47,142 bases of DNA from a virus. The notes below the pieces were generated by a model. That model had not been told where the DNA came from. It made no database searches and was given only the letters and a program-made list of their open reading frames with translations. Both the position numbers and the translations under genes were made by a program. Below are positions 15,780-24,437 of the stretch, one piece after another. Location of the stretch: the IMG/VR virus record IMGVR_UViG_3300005733_000001, positions 1 to 47,142 of that record; one strand, 5' to 3'. The stretch's first letter is position 1; the number at the start of each line of letters is the position of its first letter.

Positions 15780-16079
15780 TCATTGAGCCTTTAAAAAATA
15801 GGCAACAACAACAAACAAGATCCCTTGAAAGAATGTGAATATTGCTGCAAGCCATTTATTGTTAGTCTTAAGCTCTTGGATGTGCCTGTCATGGATGACT
15901 TGAGTTTTCTCATGCTTCTTATGATCATCTTTAACAGTCTTAACTTCAGTTTTGATGACTGCAACATCCTCTCTGATCTCTGTGAGTTGCATTGTGCTAT
16001 TTCTGAGATCATGGAGGGAGGATCTGATGTGCTCCATGTGGCCATTCCATTCTTCTCTTTTGATATTGTCATCAGACAT
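15780..16079 (-). CDS. XhlA-like holin/haemolysin-type protein
   Basis: Ninety-nine residues with a long coiled coil (LTEIREDVAVIKTEVKTVKD, then HKKHEKTQV) and one C-terminal membrane helix (WLAAIFTFFQGILFVVVAYF). This is the layout of XhlA-type proteins, which assist holins during phage lysis. The start at 16079 follows AAGGAGACAAGG. It is a better lysis candidate than the two-helix protein at 11498, although the amidase lies far away on the other strand. Confidence 0.65.
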   Translation of the reverse strand: MSDDNIKREEWNGHMEHIRSSLHDLRNSTMQLTEIREDVAVIKTEVKTVKDDHKKHEKTQVIHDRHIQELKTNNKWLAAIFTFFQGILFVVVAYFLKAQ

Positions 16080-16095
16080 CCTTGTCTCCTTTGTC

Positions 16096-16830
16096 CTATT
16101 CTAAGATCTCAAGGAGATCTGCTTTCAATTGTGCATAAGCAGGATCTGCCACTTCCCCGATCAATCTCTTGGCCTTTTTAAAGCGGCATTTCACAAGGGC
16201 ATCCTGAATAGATCCAAAGGCAACTTCAACTGCATCATTCTGAGCTTCAGTGTTGTCATCCATAGATCCTGAGATGTAACTGAGAGAGTCAGAGCACTTC
16301 TGCCTTTTGACTTGTCCCTTTGTTTTCTTTGCTTTCTTGGCAGCTTTCACTGCTTGAGCTGTATCATAAGAAGCTTTAAGATCTGGATCTTCAACAACAT
16401 GGAAGCGGCCTGATCCAATCATGGGATAAGTTGTCTTTGTGCAATAAACTTCTTCTGATCCTTCATCCAAAACTTTGACAGCTACTTCATCAAGGTCACT
16501 GCAAACTTTTGCAGCAAGCTTATCCTGACAATCTTCTGCAATTGTTTTTGATTCATCAATCTCAGTTGTTGCAGGATCATCTGCAACTGCAGAGCAAGGC
16601 TCTGATTCTGACTTTGAAACAATTGGGGAGTCATAGTCAGGTTTTAGGATCTCTTCCTTTTTTGCTGTTTTGCAATTGAATACCTCTTTGATAGGGATGC
16701 AATCTGATCCACAATCTGAGATCTTGAAATATCTTTTTGCATCACACTTTGTTGATTCAGACTCTTTGATGTACATCTTTGCTGAAGCAGTTGTTGAAAT
16801 AAATAAAATAAATAAAATAAAAAATTTCAT
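16096..16830 (-). CDS. exported cysteine-rich protein (244 aa)
   Basis: Clear Sec signal peptide: MKFFILFILFISTTASA with likely cleavage after ASA. The mature protein has about ten cysteines (KCDAKRYFKISDCGSDC, FNCKT, EDCQDKLAAKVC), consistent with disulfides in the periplasm. A basic Ala/Lys stretch (AVKAAKKAKKTKGQVKRQKC) lies in the C-terminal half. An exported, non-structural protein inside the tail operon is unusual. The start follows GAGGTAATAT. Function unknown; periplasmic or envelope action is inferred. Confidence 0.7.
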   Translation of the reverse strand: MKFFILFILFISTTASAKMYIKESESTKCDAKRYFKISDCGSDCIPIKEVFNCKTAKKEEILKPDYDSPIVSKSESEPCSAVADDPATTEIDESKTIAEDCQDKLAAKVCSDLDEVAVKVLDEGSEEVYCTKTTYPMIGSGRFHVVEDPDLKASYDTAQAVKAAKKAKKTKGQVKRQKCSDSLSYISGSMDDNTEAQNDAVEVAFGSIQDALVKCRFKKAKRLIGEVADPAYAQLKADLLEILE

Positions 16831-16833
16831 ATA

Positions 16834-18567
16834 TTACCTCTTAAAAACACAGTAAATAGACCGATCGCCTGCTGCTGCCCCGCCAGTTGTGGAAAGGAAG
16901 GTAGTTGATTGAATCTGTGTTGGGTTTGTAATGTTATCATGACTCAAGTTGCACACAGTTTGCGAAATTCCAAAGCCGACTAATGGTGATTGTGTTCTAG
17001 TGCATCCACAAGAAACCATTTCTCTCCCCGAAAATTTTGAATTTAAAATATATTGTAAGTGCTCCGTTGCTGGATTTGCTATGGATGAAATCCATTCACT
17101 ACAGCCAACGCCGTAAGGATTCCCTGCTGTATCAGTAGTACACCCGACAATGTCAACTCCAGATTCAATTGGAGTTGCCACTTGATTGGCAACAAACAAC
17201 TGCAAAGATGGAAGCTTGAAGTCTGACTCTTGCTTTTGACAATGAATGTAAAAAGGGCCTGCTGTGGCAGTGCTGCCCCCATCTGTCCTAACAAAAAAGT
17301 TCACATCTGTTATGGCATTGGAGAAGAAAACATCATAAGCAGGATTGGCCCCGCTTATCTTGCCGCTTGAGCAGGCAAGTGGAGTTGTTAGATTCAGAGT
17401 CCCAACAAGGGCGCATCCAAGTTGACCACTTGACTCTGTGCAGTTCCCATTGATCCAATCAACATTTTCATTGGTCACTGTCCCATTTGATTCAATTCTT
17501 GCACTGAAAGAATTTATAATTGTGCTTTTTGATGGAGAGCTTGCAAAAAGATCCAGACTGCCAACTGCATCAGCACCTTGTTTTGTGATAACTATTGAAA
17601 AGTCTTTATCTTCAAAAGTTGCACCATTATCTGCTGACCTTATTTCAACAGAATTGGTGCTTATATTTACTGGATTCATAAAGGTAGCAGCTATGTTTCC
17701 AGATTCAAGGCTAACCTTTACGGATGGAGGCACAGTGAAAACTCCTGACTTGAAAGTCACTAAAACTACTCCAAGACCTGTCCTGTTAACACTATCAATA
17801 AAATCATTTTGTTGACTTATGATTGATGCAGTACCATTGTTTTGAATTCTTGCAGATCCAACATTGACAGTCTCACCTGAGACAAAGCCCTTGTTGCTTC
17901 CAAGGTAAGCCTTGTCAAAATCAATCTGTCCTGCTGCCTTTGCCATCAGTCTCATCTTCAATTGAGATCCTGATGATGGCTTTGGGAAGGTTACTGTGGG
18001 AGCCTTGTCCCAATCAAGAATGTTTGAAAGTGAAGAAGAGACAATCACTGTTGAAGACCCACTTACAATTTCAATGTCCCAAGATCCTGAGCTTGAAGCG
18101 TAGCGAACATCTGCCATCATTCCAAAAGTGAAATCATCTGGAATTGTTTGAAGATCTGTCTCAACATACTGGCCTGCACCTGTCGCAACAAAACGCCCAA
18201 AGGAAGCATCTCCCTCGATTGAGTTTGTGAAGGACTCTTTTGTGAAAGTCCCTCCAGAGTTTGTCCAATCACTTGGGGGAGTCCCATCTTCAAGACTTGA
18301 GTTGGAGATCAGATTGATTCCCCCTCCAGATCCTGATCCAGATCCTGATCCAATTTTCTTTGTGATCAATCCTCCATCATTAGAGAATTCAAGCTCACCT
18401 GTTGTCTCATTGGATCTGATAAAACGATTGGGCCCAAAGTTGATCACCTTGTCAGCACTTGAGCCTGGCCTTCCAAGATTCAATTCATCGCTTGTGATTT
18501 TGGCAGCTCTCACATTGAGTGAAAGAAAGACCAAAACAAAACTTAAAAATAAAATAATTTTTTTCAT
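16834..18567 (-). CDS. exported fibre-like protein with jelly-roll domain (577 aa)
   Basis: Signal peptide at residues 1-21 (LFLSFVLVFLSLNVRA) precedes a fibre-type segment (SADKVINFGPNRFIRSNETT, LEFSNDGG). A Gly-Ser linker encoded by GGATCAGGATCT repeats follows, then a carbohydrate-binding-like beta domain (NLISNSSLEDGTPPSDW...). Several beta modules and a cysteine-rich C-terminal third (CTESSGQLGCALV, GCSEW, CGCTR) complete it. The DNA for the last ~200 residues is CpG-rich and GATC-poor, unlike the N-terminal half, so the tip looks swapped in. Either it is a secreted adhesin or the leader serves an unusual fibre. Confidence 0.7.
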   Translation of the reverse strand: MKKIILFLSFVLVFLSLNVRAAKITSDELNLGRPGSSADKVINFGPNRFIRSNETTGELEFSNDGGLITKKIGSGSGSGSGGGINLISNSSLEDGTPPSDWTNSGGTFTKESFTNSIEGDASFGRFVATGAGQYVETDLQTIPDDFTFGMMADVRYASSSGSWDIEIVSGSSTVIVSSSLSNILDWDKAPTVTFPKPSSGSQLKMRLMAKAAGQIDFDKAYLGSNKGFVSGETVNVGSARIQNNGTASIISQQNDFIDSVNRTGLGVVLVTFKSGVFTVPPSVKVSLESGNIAATFMNPVNISTNSVEIRSADNGATFEDKDFSIVITKQGADAVGSLDLFASSPSKSTIINSFSARIESNGTVTNENVDWINGNCTESSGQLGCALVGTLNLTTPLACSSGKISGANPAYDVFFSNAITDVNFFVRTDGGSTATAGPFYIHCQKQESDFKLPSLQLFVANQVATPIESGVDIVGCTTDTAGNPYGVGCSEWISSIANPATEHLQYILNSKFSGREMVSCGCTRTQSPLVGFGISQTVCNLSHDNITNPTQIQSTTFLSTTGGAAAGDRSIYCVFKR

Positions 18568-18575
18568 GTTGTCCC

Positions 18576-19142
18576 CTATGCTCTTATCTCAAAGATTGAA
18601 GTCAATCTCATCTGGCCACTGTAAGTTGTCCCAGTAAGATCATCAGTTGTGTACTGTAATTGTGCAGCATCTGTGTCTGCATCATCAATGGAAAAGATCA
18701 CTCCTGAGTCATTGAAGAGTGACATTGATTCCTGCTCCCAGTCATCATCTCTTGAGTTGTAGCGAGAGATCAAGATCCCTGCTTCTTGGACTGATTGAGT
18801 GTCAGTCTTTCTCTCAATGTAGTAAAAAGCCACCTTGCACAAAGCAACAGACTTGTTCATGAGAAAACCAGTCACATCAAGTGGGCCTGCGTTATTGTCA
18901 AGAGACTGAGTAAGTGGAGTCTTGATTCCCCCTCTCAATGCAAGCTCAAGAAGAGCCTCCCAAAGTTGTCCCTCTTGAAGCTTATCAAGAGTGAGTCCCA
19001 TCTCTTCAATTGGCTTGATGATCTCTTCCTGTACATTGTTGAGCCACTCATCACTGACAACTGTTGCAGGTACTGCTGTGCCAGGATCTCCTTCTGTGAA
19101 TCTGTTGCCAACTGTGGCTCCATCTGAATCAATTCTAAACAT
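18576..19142 (-). CDS. tail fibre N-terminal-type protein (188 aa)
   Basis: The opening (FTEGDPGTAVPATVVSDEWL, NNVQEEIIKPIE) is a common pattern at the start of tail fibre or collar proteins attached to Mu/P2-like baseplates. The rest is a beta-rich domain with KVAFYYIERKTDTQS. It is only 188 residues, so it may be a truncated fibre or an adaptor with the shaft supplied by other genes downstream. The start at 19142 follows AGGAGGCC. It sits directly after gp48. Confidence 0.7.
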   Translation of the reverse strand: MFRIDSDGATVGNRFTEGDPGTAVPATVVSDEWLNNVQEEIIKPIEEMGLTLDKLQEGQLWEALLELALRGGIKTPLTQSLDNNAGPLDVTGFLMNKSVALCKVAFYYIERKTDTQSVQEAGILISRYNSRDDDWEQESMSLFNDSGVIFSIDDADTDAAQLQYTTDDLTGTTYSGQMRLTSIFEIRA

Positions 19143-19151
19143 TCTGGCCTC

Positions 19152-19775
19152 CTATAAATCACCAAAAGTAAAAAGTGCAATTGAATGAGCAGGCTTGTGC
19201 TTGTTGATCAAGCATTCAAGAGTTGCATTGGAGACTGTTTGAAGCCTGTCCCCTGCTCTTCCAGATCCTGCTCTGAATCTGAAAGCCTCTGTTGATGGAG
19301 CACTAACGATGAAAGCAAACTGCCAGTCACCATTTGTCAGCCTATCTCCTGCTCTTCCTTGGCCTGCTCTGAAAGGGGGCTGATCCTCAACTGTGATCAG
19401 ATCAATATCAATCCCAAAGTTTGAAGCAAGCTTCTGGTAAAAAGCTTTATTTTGTCCCCCGATAGTCGTTAAGACTTGGATGACTCTATCTCTTCTTTGT
19501 TGCTCTGTCAGTGATTCTGGAGATGACTCACAGTCATCTGGAAGTCCCAAGAGTCTCTCCCAGTCTGGAAGAAGTTCACTTGTTGTATCAGGAAAGACTT
19601 CATCTATAAACTGAAGGGCCCTGTCCTCAACTCTGCAAGGCTCAACTGCAAGTGAATCAGAAAGTTTTCTGATGTTCGAACTTGAGTCATGGATCAATTG
19701 CCAAGCCCATCCTCTTGGAAAGAGGGATCTGACAATTCTTTGGAATTTTTTAACTCTTAAGGAAGAGCTGCCCAT
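19152..19775 (-). CDS. Mu gp48-like baseplate/tail protein
   Basis: DUF2313/gp48-family protein (207 residues) that closes the baseplate next to baseplate J. The N-terminus LFPRGWAWQ and EVFPDTTSELLPDWERLLGL are typical. It carries two copies of an RAGxGRAGDRL motif (about residues 130 and 165), a feature of this family that I take as a structural repeat. It overlaps the gp47 gene by 19 bases. Confidence 0.88.
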   Translation of the reverse strand: MGSSSLRVKKFQRIVRSLFPRGWAWQLIHDSSSNIRKLSDSLAVEPCRVEDRALQFIDEVFPDTTSELLPDWERLLGLPDDCESSPESLTEQQRRDRVIQVLTTIGGQNKAFYQKLASNFGIDIDLITVEDQPPFRAGQGRAGDRLTNGDWQFAFIVSAPSTEAFRFRAGSGRAGDRLQTVSNATLECLINKHKPAHSIALFTFGDL

Positions 19776-20860
19776 GTTATTGTCCCCAGTGTCACAATCT
19801 CTCCTGATGATGGGACAATGTTTTCAACTGCCCCTCCATTGATTGCTGTGATCTGATAGTCATCTAGTCCAACTGCAATCCCGATTGCAGTCCTTATGTC
19901 TGAAAGTAAAATTGTACCTGTGTGATTCTCACTTGGGGACTTGTATGCTCCTGCAGGAGCTGCTTCTCTCACCATGAGATCTTCTAGCTCTGCAGTGATT
20001 GCATCTTGCACACTTGCATTGTTAGGCTTGATTGAGATGTCCAGTGTTGCTGCTGCTTCAGTTGGAGCAAAGACAACAGAGTCTGCAGTCACTGGCTTGA
20101 ATTCATCAACTGCGGCCTGCACTTCAGCAACTTTTGGAGCTGAAGGAATGATTGGATCTTCTGCATCTTCAACAAAAGTCACATCAACTGTGCCTGCCCC
20201 TCTGTTAAGAGGCAAGACCCAAGCTCTTGTGACTCCAGCAACTCCAAGAGCTGTCTGGACATAGTCATTGGCAGATCCCCCAAGTGGAGGGAGTTGAAGT
20301 CTGTTAACAAGTCTTGATCTTAGTGACTCATCTGATTCTCTGTCCTCACCTTCAACTGCTGTGCTTGATACTGATGCAGCAGATTCAACATTGGAGATTG
20401 GGGAAAGAAGAGAGATCTCTTCAAGATCTGCAAGATTCCCATCATCACCAGCATCAACTGCAACAACTTTCCCTGAGAATGTGCCTGCAGCTCCTGCAGT
20501 GACTTCTGCATCAAGAGTGTACTGAGCCCCATCACCTCTTTGAAAAACTGTGGCAACAGGTACTGAGCCAGGCCCAGTGAAAACAATATCAATATTTAAT
20601 TCTGCAAAAGTTGCTTCATTCCTAATGACTCCCCAAAACTGACTCCATCTGTCCAAGTACTCCTGCTCTGCTGTGTCAGGAAAGACTTGCTCAGAGTAAA
20701 AATCAAGGAGTCCGAAAAGAAGATGAGCAAGTCCTGCAAGTGCTCTTGATATAACAGAGATGAAAGATCTTCTTAAGACATTGGTGATCCCAAGGCCTCC
20801 CTTGATATCTGTCTCAACTCTTCTCTGAAGTTGTGTGAGTGTCGGCCTTTCAAAGGGCAT
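19757..20860 (-). CDS. baseplate J (Mu gp47-like)
   Basis: Baseplate wedge protein of 367 residues. Family marks: FPDTAEQEYLDRWSQFWGV, ESDESLRSRLVNRLQLPPLG and GVAGVTRAWVLPLNRGAGTV, followed by the domain near TLDISIKPNNAS. Together with gp46 and gp48 it forms the wedge that triggers sheath contraction. It directly abuts the gp46 gene. Confidence 0.93.
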   Translation of the reverse strand: MPFERPTLTQLQRRVETDIKGGLGITNVLRRSFISVISRALAGLAHLLFGLLDFYSEQVFPDTAEQEYLDRWSQFWGVIRNEATFAELNIDIVFTGPGSVPVATVFQRGDGAQYTLDAEVTAGAAGTFSGKVVAVDAGDDGNLADLEEISLLSPISNVESAASVSSTAVEGEDRESDESLRSRLVNRLQLPPLGGSANDYVQTALGVAGVTRAWVLPLNRGAGTVDVTFVEDAEDPIIPSAPKVAEVQAAVDEFKPVTADSVVFAPTEAAATLDISIKPNNASVQDAITAELEDLMVREAAPAGAYKSPSENHTGTILLSDIRTAIGIAVGLDDYQITAINGGAVENIVPSSGEIVTLGTITWAALP

Positions 20861-21316
20861 CTAAAGTCTCCTGATCTCTTGTGATTCCCAGATCACTTGG
20901 AATCTTGTTGACTCCACATCATCTGGCTTCACAATTTCAATTGTTGTGTCCATTTTTGAATTGGATGAATAGACAGATGATGCATTGATCTCTTTTGCTG
21001 CTCCATCTTCGATCATCCAATCAAGTGCTTCTCTGCAAAGCTCTTCAGATCTTCTTAAGATCTCAACTGTGACTTTTTCTCTTTCAATTGTCCAAAGTCT
21101 TGATCCTATTTTGTCCTGTGGGATCTCTGGGATCACATCTCCCCACCAGCCTCTTTTTGATCTTTCAAGATCTGGAAGCTCTTCATCACTCACTCTTCTG
21201 TCTGTGAAGAGAGAGATTGCAACTGCTGTCTCAAGTCCATTGTCTGCAGCAAGATCATCATTGATGACTTCAATGTCAAAGCAGTTGTCTACTAAATTTA
21301 GAGCGATGTCACTCAT
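20861..21316 (-). CDS. Mu gp46-like baseplate protein
   Basis: GP46-family protein (151 residues): ETAVAISLFTDRRVSDEELP and RGWWGDVIPEI, then KIGSRLWTIEREK are the classic stretches. It is a baseplate wedge component. The start overlaps the stop of the small gene upstream (ATGA). Confidence 0.9.
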   Translation of the reverse strand: MSDIALNLVDNCFDIEVINDDLAADNGLETAVAISLFTDRRVSDEELPDLERSKRGWWGDVIPEIPQDKIGSRLWTIEREKVTVEILRRSEELCREALDWMIEDGAAKEINASSVYSSNSKMDTTIEIVKPDDVESTRFQVIWESQEIRRL

Positions 21317-21582
21317 TCAATCTTTCCTGTTAAGTCAAAGGGGGCATTGTTACCTAGTCCACTTAAAGGAGTGCCTCCAAGATTGAAGGTGCCTGGCTGG
21401 ACTTGAAAGTCTGCTGCATCCATTTTGATTGATCCATTCTCTTGGATCTCTTCTATGATTCCATCACAAAAAGCTTCAAGACAAGCATCAATAAAACTCT
21501 GCTCTGCTGCAGTGAAGTTTGGATTGCAAGCGGCAATCTTTGTCTTGATTTTGTTTTTCATTGAGGCTTTTGTGAGGGCCAT
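21313..21582 (-). CDS. small baseplate-region protein (89 aa)
   Basis: N-terminal helical region (LTKASMKNKIKTKIAACNP, FTAAEQSFIDACLEAFCDGI), then a Gly-rich tail (FNLGGTPLSGLGNNAPF). It lies between the gp45-like and gp46-like genes, where related phages often keep a small uncharacterised protein. Possibly a spike tip or hub accessory, but unproven. Confidence 0.65.
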   Translation of the reverse strand: MALTKASMKNKIKTKIAACNPNFTAAEQSFIDACLEAFCDGIIEEIQENGSIKMDAADFQVQPGTFNLGGTPLSGLGNNAPFDLTGKIE

Positions 21583-21584
21583 TC

Positions 21585-22133
21585 TTACACCTTAAAAGTT
21601 TTTAATTTATCAATCACTGTTGTCAGAGCTGCCTTTGACACAGCACTCTTTGGCTGTGGCCCTAAGGCCGTAACATTCAAAGCATCCCTGCTTGTTTCAA
21701 AGTACTCAATCAAAACTGAGATCAGCTCATGAGATGAGTTGTTGATCTCAATCTTCTCAACAAGTCCTTTCAGATTGTCCTCATTGAGCCAAAGAAACTT
21801 TCCTTTCTTATTGTACAATGCAGAGTCACCTTCACTCAATCCCTTTAGCCTAAGATCTCTCTTTTCTGTGGCAATGATGATCCCATGATCACGATTCCCC
21901 CCAATTGATAGCATGACACACTCTGTCTCAGATGGGGGATAGGATGTGAATCCAAAGTGCTGGAAAAGCTCTGTCTTGTCCTTTGTTTCATCTGCCAAAA
22001 GATTGACGCTGGTGAGCTGGATATCCTTATCAGCATTGACTGCTGTGATGATCCCCCTACCGATCATAAGATAGACGCTGTTCTTTATTGGCTTGATCAT
22101 CTGCTCAAAGATCCTGACAATCATCTCCTTCAT
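21585..22133 (-). CDS. Mu gp45-like baseplate spike protein
   Basis: Baseplate assembly protein of 182 residues matching the Mu gp45 type: GRGIITAVNADKDIQLTSVN near residue 25 (OB-fold start), then HFGFTSYPPSETECVMLSIG and DHGIIIATEKRDLRLKGLS. Gp45 trimers form the membrane-piercing central spike. The start overlaps the gp44-like stop (ATGA). Confidence 0.85.
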   Translation of the reverse strand: MKEMIVRIFEQMIKPIKNSVYLMIGRGIITAVNADKDIQLTSVNLLADETKDKTELFQHFGFTSYPPSETECVMLSIGGNRDHGIIIATEKRDLRLKGLSEGDSALYNKKGKFLWLNEDNLKGLVEKIEINNSSHELISVLIEYFETSRDALNVTALGPQPKSAVSKAALTTVIDKLKTFKV

Positions 22134-23257
22134 TCTGCATACCCCACTTGATCAAGAATTGAGCTGTTTTTCTTTGGCACAGTCTCAGAGAATTCAAAAG
22201 AATCCTTCCTGATGAGATCCAGAGTCACTGATCTGCCTTGATCATTGAGCTTGTAGGAGACAGATCTGATCAGAAGATCCTCCCTGATTCCAATTGACTC
22301 TGCTTTGAGATTCACAAGCTTGTTAACATCCCAGAGATCCCCATTGGCCTCTCTCCAGTCAACAACACTCACACTGCAAGAGAAGCTTCTTGCAACTCCC
22401 AATTGAGCCTCAAACTCTGCTCTTTTCTTAGCTCCATCGTTGTCAACACTCTGCTCACTTATGATTGTCTTGGGCCTGAATCTTCTGACTCCAGCATCAA
22501 TTGCTGTGCCTTTGTTTTGAGTTGCATCAATAGCACTACCAAGGAGGCCAGGCTGCTGTCCCTTAACAACATATTGACTGAATCTTTGGGACTCATCAAA
22601 AGTTGCTCCAGTGACTTTCACATTGATTCCCTCAACAAGATTGGTGACTGCTCTTCTCTTGGCCCTTTTGTCCAAGATTAGATTCCCATGTGTTGAGGTT
22701 AGAAGGATCAACTGCTTTTGTTTTGCAGCTCTGCTGATCGCATCAAAGACAGTCTCACCTTGTTTGACTGTGAATTTTTCAAAGGCAGATCCAACATCCA
22801 CACCATAAGGATTCAAAACTTTGAGCCCAAAAGGATCACAAAGCTGCTTGGCAATCTCATCAATTTTAAGATTGTTGAATTCTGAAGATCCTTGATGACT
22901 GCAATCAATAAGATCTGCAGTCTTGTCTCTTCCTTCAATTGTGATGTTGCGAGTGTCTGCTGAGATACTTATTGAGAATCTGTCCACATAGCCCTCAAAG
23001 ACTGCGGCCTTCCCAATGTGACAATGAATTCTGTCCCCTGCCTTAATTTCAAAGTTGGAATTGGAGATCTTCCACTTGTCAGTGATCACAATGGAGAAAG
23101 ATCCTGTGAGATTCATCAAGTTGCGAGTGATTGAGACATTTTTGAATCCATCAAAGACAAGATTGTTGACGTAAAAAGTTGCTGCATCTTCTTTGAGTGT
23201 GCCTCTATCGAAGGGAATTCTTGGCCTGTGTTTGACCTTTGGAGAGTCACTAGGCAT
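22130..23257 (-). CDS. Mu gp44-like baseplate hub protein
   Basis: Hub protein (375 residues; gp44/phage late-control D relatives): FDGFKNVSITRNLMNLTGSF, ITDKW, AGDRIHCHIG..VFEGYVDR, then ITIEGRDKTADLIDCS and KFTVKQGETVFDAISRAAKQ. These blocks are diagnostic for the family that anchors the spike to the tube. It overlaps the gp43-like gene by eight bases. Confidence 0.9.
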   Translation of the reverse strand: MPSDSPKVKHRPRIPFDRGTLKEDAATFYVNNLVFDGFKNVSITRNLMNLTGSFSIVITDKWKISNSNFEIKAGDRIHCHIGKAAVFEGYVDRFSISISADTRNITIEGRDKTADLIDCSHQGSSEFNNLKIDEIAKQLCDPFGLKVLNPYGVDVGSAFEKFTVKQGETVFDAISRAAKQKQLILLTSTHGNLILDKRAKRRAVTNLVEGINVKVTGATFDESQRFSQYVVKGQQPGLLGSAIDATQNKGTAIDAGVRRFRPKTIISEQSVDNDGAKKRAEFEAQLGVARSFSCSVSVVDWREANGDLWDVNKLVNLKAESIGIREDLLIRSVSYKLNDQGRSVTLDLIRKDSFEFSETVPKKNSSILDQVGYAE

Positions 23258-24437
23258 CTAGTACCTCAAGGACTTTCCCTTTTTTGATCAGGGATGGATC
23301 TCTGATGTCATTCCTGTCTATGATGTCCTGTTCATTGTCGATTGATTCAAAAAGATCATAAGCCAGGACAAGCGAGTTTGTGTCATCCTCAATTGTGATC
23401 TCTTTGATGTTTGGAAGATCTGAATCAATATCAGGCACAGCTTCAATGAGATCTGCTTTCAGATCTGCCAATGATTGAAAGACTTCAGTGCCATCATCAA
23501 GAGCAAGCTGATCTTCAAGTGTGTCTGCAATTTCATCTCTTCCTTCTTCTGCATCATTCAAGCTCACAAAGTCTGCTGTGATGATCGCTTGTGTTGCTTT
23601 GATTGCTGATGATCTTCTTAACAGGTTGTTAAGTGCATCTTGATTGAGCTTCTCCTGATCCTTGATTGGAGTGCCTCCTGTGACATTGGATTCCCCAAAG
23701 CCAAAAATATCTCCAAGTGCTTTTGTTTTCTCTTTGTCTCCTGAGAAGGCATCAGAGAGAAGATCAAGAGAATCAAGAAGCCGAGCAGCGAGCTGATCAG
23801 GGGCTTGGAGCAGATCATTGATCTCAGCCTCAAGATTCCTTGTCTGAAAAGCCAATTGGGTTATTGCATCAGCAACATCCCCTGCCTTTCCAACTGTGTT
23901 ATTGAATAGAGTTGTTGCAGCAGAGACTCCATCTCTTGCTGATTGCACAGCACTTGCTGGAAGTCCTAAGATTGAAAAGTCTTTTTCAAAATCTTCCTTA
24001 GTTTTGACGAGTGCATCTTCTGCTGTTTGATTGAGAAAAGCTCCTTTATCATTGGCACCTTTTGGGAATCTGTCATCCCCTGCCTCAACAAAGCTTGCAG
24101 AGAATTTTGCAATTGCTCCCTCAAGATTAGATTCTGAAATTGTTACTGTCCCCACTTGGACAATCTGAGATCCCCAAAAAGGATGGATCAATTCTCCAGA
24201 TCCTGATTGTTGAAAAACTCTAACAAGATCCTTTTTTGTCTCAAAGTAATCATCCCCAAGGACATGACCTTCAATCTCAAAGCTGTCTGCTATTCTCCCA
24301 AGATCTTCTGTGAAAGGCTTTTCTCTGTTTGGGAATTCATGAAGGACTCTTCTTCTCCCTGTCGTATAAGCAGAAGTATCAATGAAAAATTCAACTCCCC
24401 TAAATGATCCTTTTCTTAGGTTGTCTTTCCATGCCAT
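23250..24437 (-). CDS. Mu gp43-like protein (DNA circularisation N domain)
   Basis: The N-terminal DNA_circ_N-type domain is clear: FRGVEFFIDTSAYTTGRRRV, LHEFPNREKP and DLGRIADSFEIEGHVLGDDY. Despite the domain name, in Mu-like phages the product is a tail/baseplate protein placed between tape measure and hub. The C-terminal half is long, acidic and helical (395 residues in all). The start overlaps the tape measure stop as TGATG. Confidence 0.88.
   Translation of the reverse strand: MAWKDNLRKGSFRGVEFFIDTSAYTTGRRRVLHEFPNREKPFTEDLGRIADSFEIEGHVLGDDYFETKKDLVRVFQQSGSGELIHPFWGSQIVQVGTVTISESNLEGAIAKFSASFVEAGDDRFPKGANDKGAFLNQTAEDALVKTKEDFEKDFSILGLPASAVQSARDGVSAATTLFNNTVGKAGDVADAITQLAFQTRNLEAEINDLLQAPDQLAARLLDSLDLLSDAFSGDKEKTKALGDIFGFGESNVTGGTPIKDQEKLNQDALNNLLRRSSAIKATQAIITADFVSLNDAEEGRDEIADTLEDQLALDDGTEVFQSLADLKADLIEAVPDIDSDLPNIKEITIEDDTNSLVLAYDLFESIDNEQDIIDRNDIRDPSLIKKGKVLEVLDA

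Noticed and set aside
18330-18353. Tandem GGATCAGGATCT-type repeat
   Set aside because: It encodes a Gly-Ser linker and uses the genome's preferred codons, so it is not a regulatory or CRISPR-like repeat.
19152-19775. Duplicated RAGxGRAGDRL motif in the gp48-like protein as a possible novel repeat
   Set aside because: Paired motifs of this kind are usual in the gp48/DUF2313 family, so it is not special to this phage.
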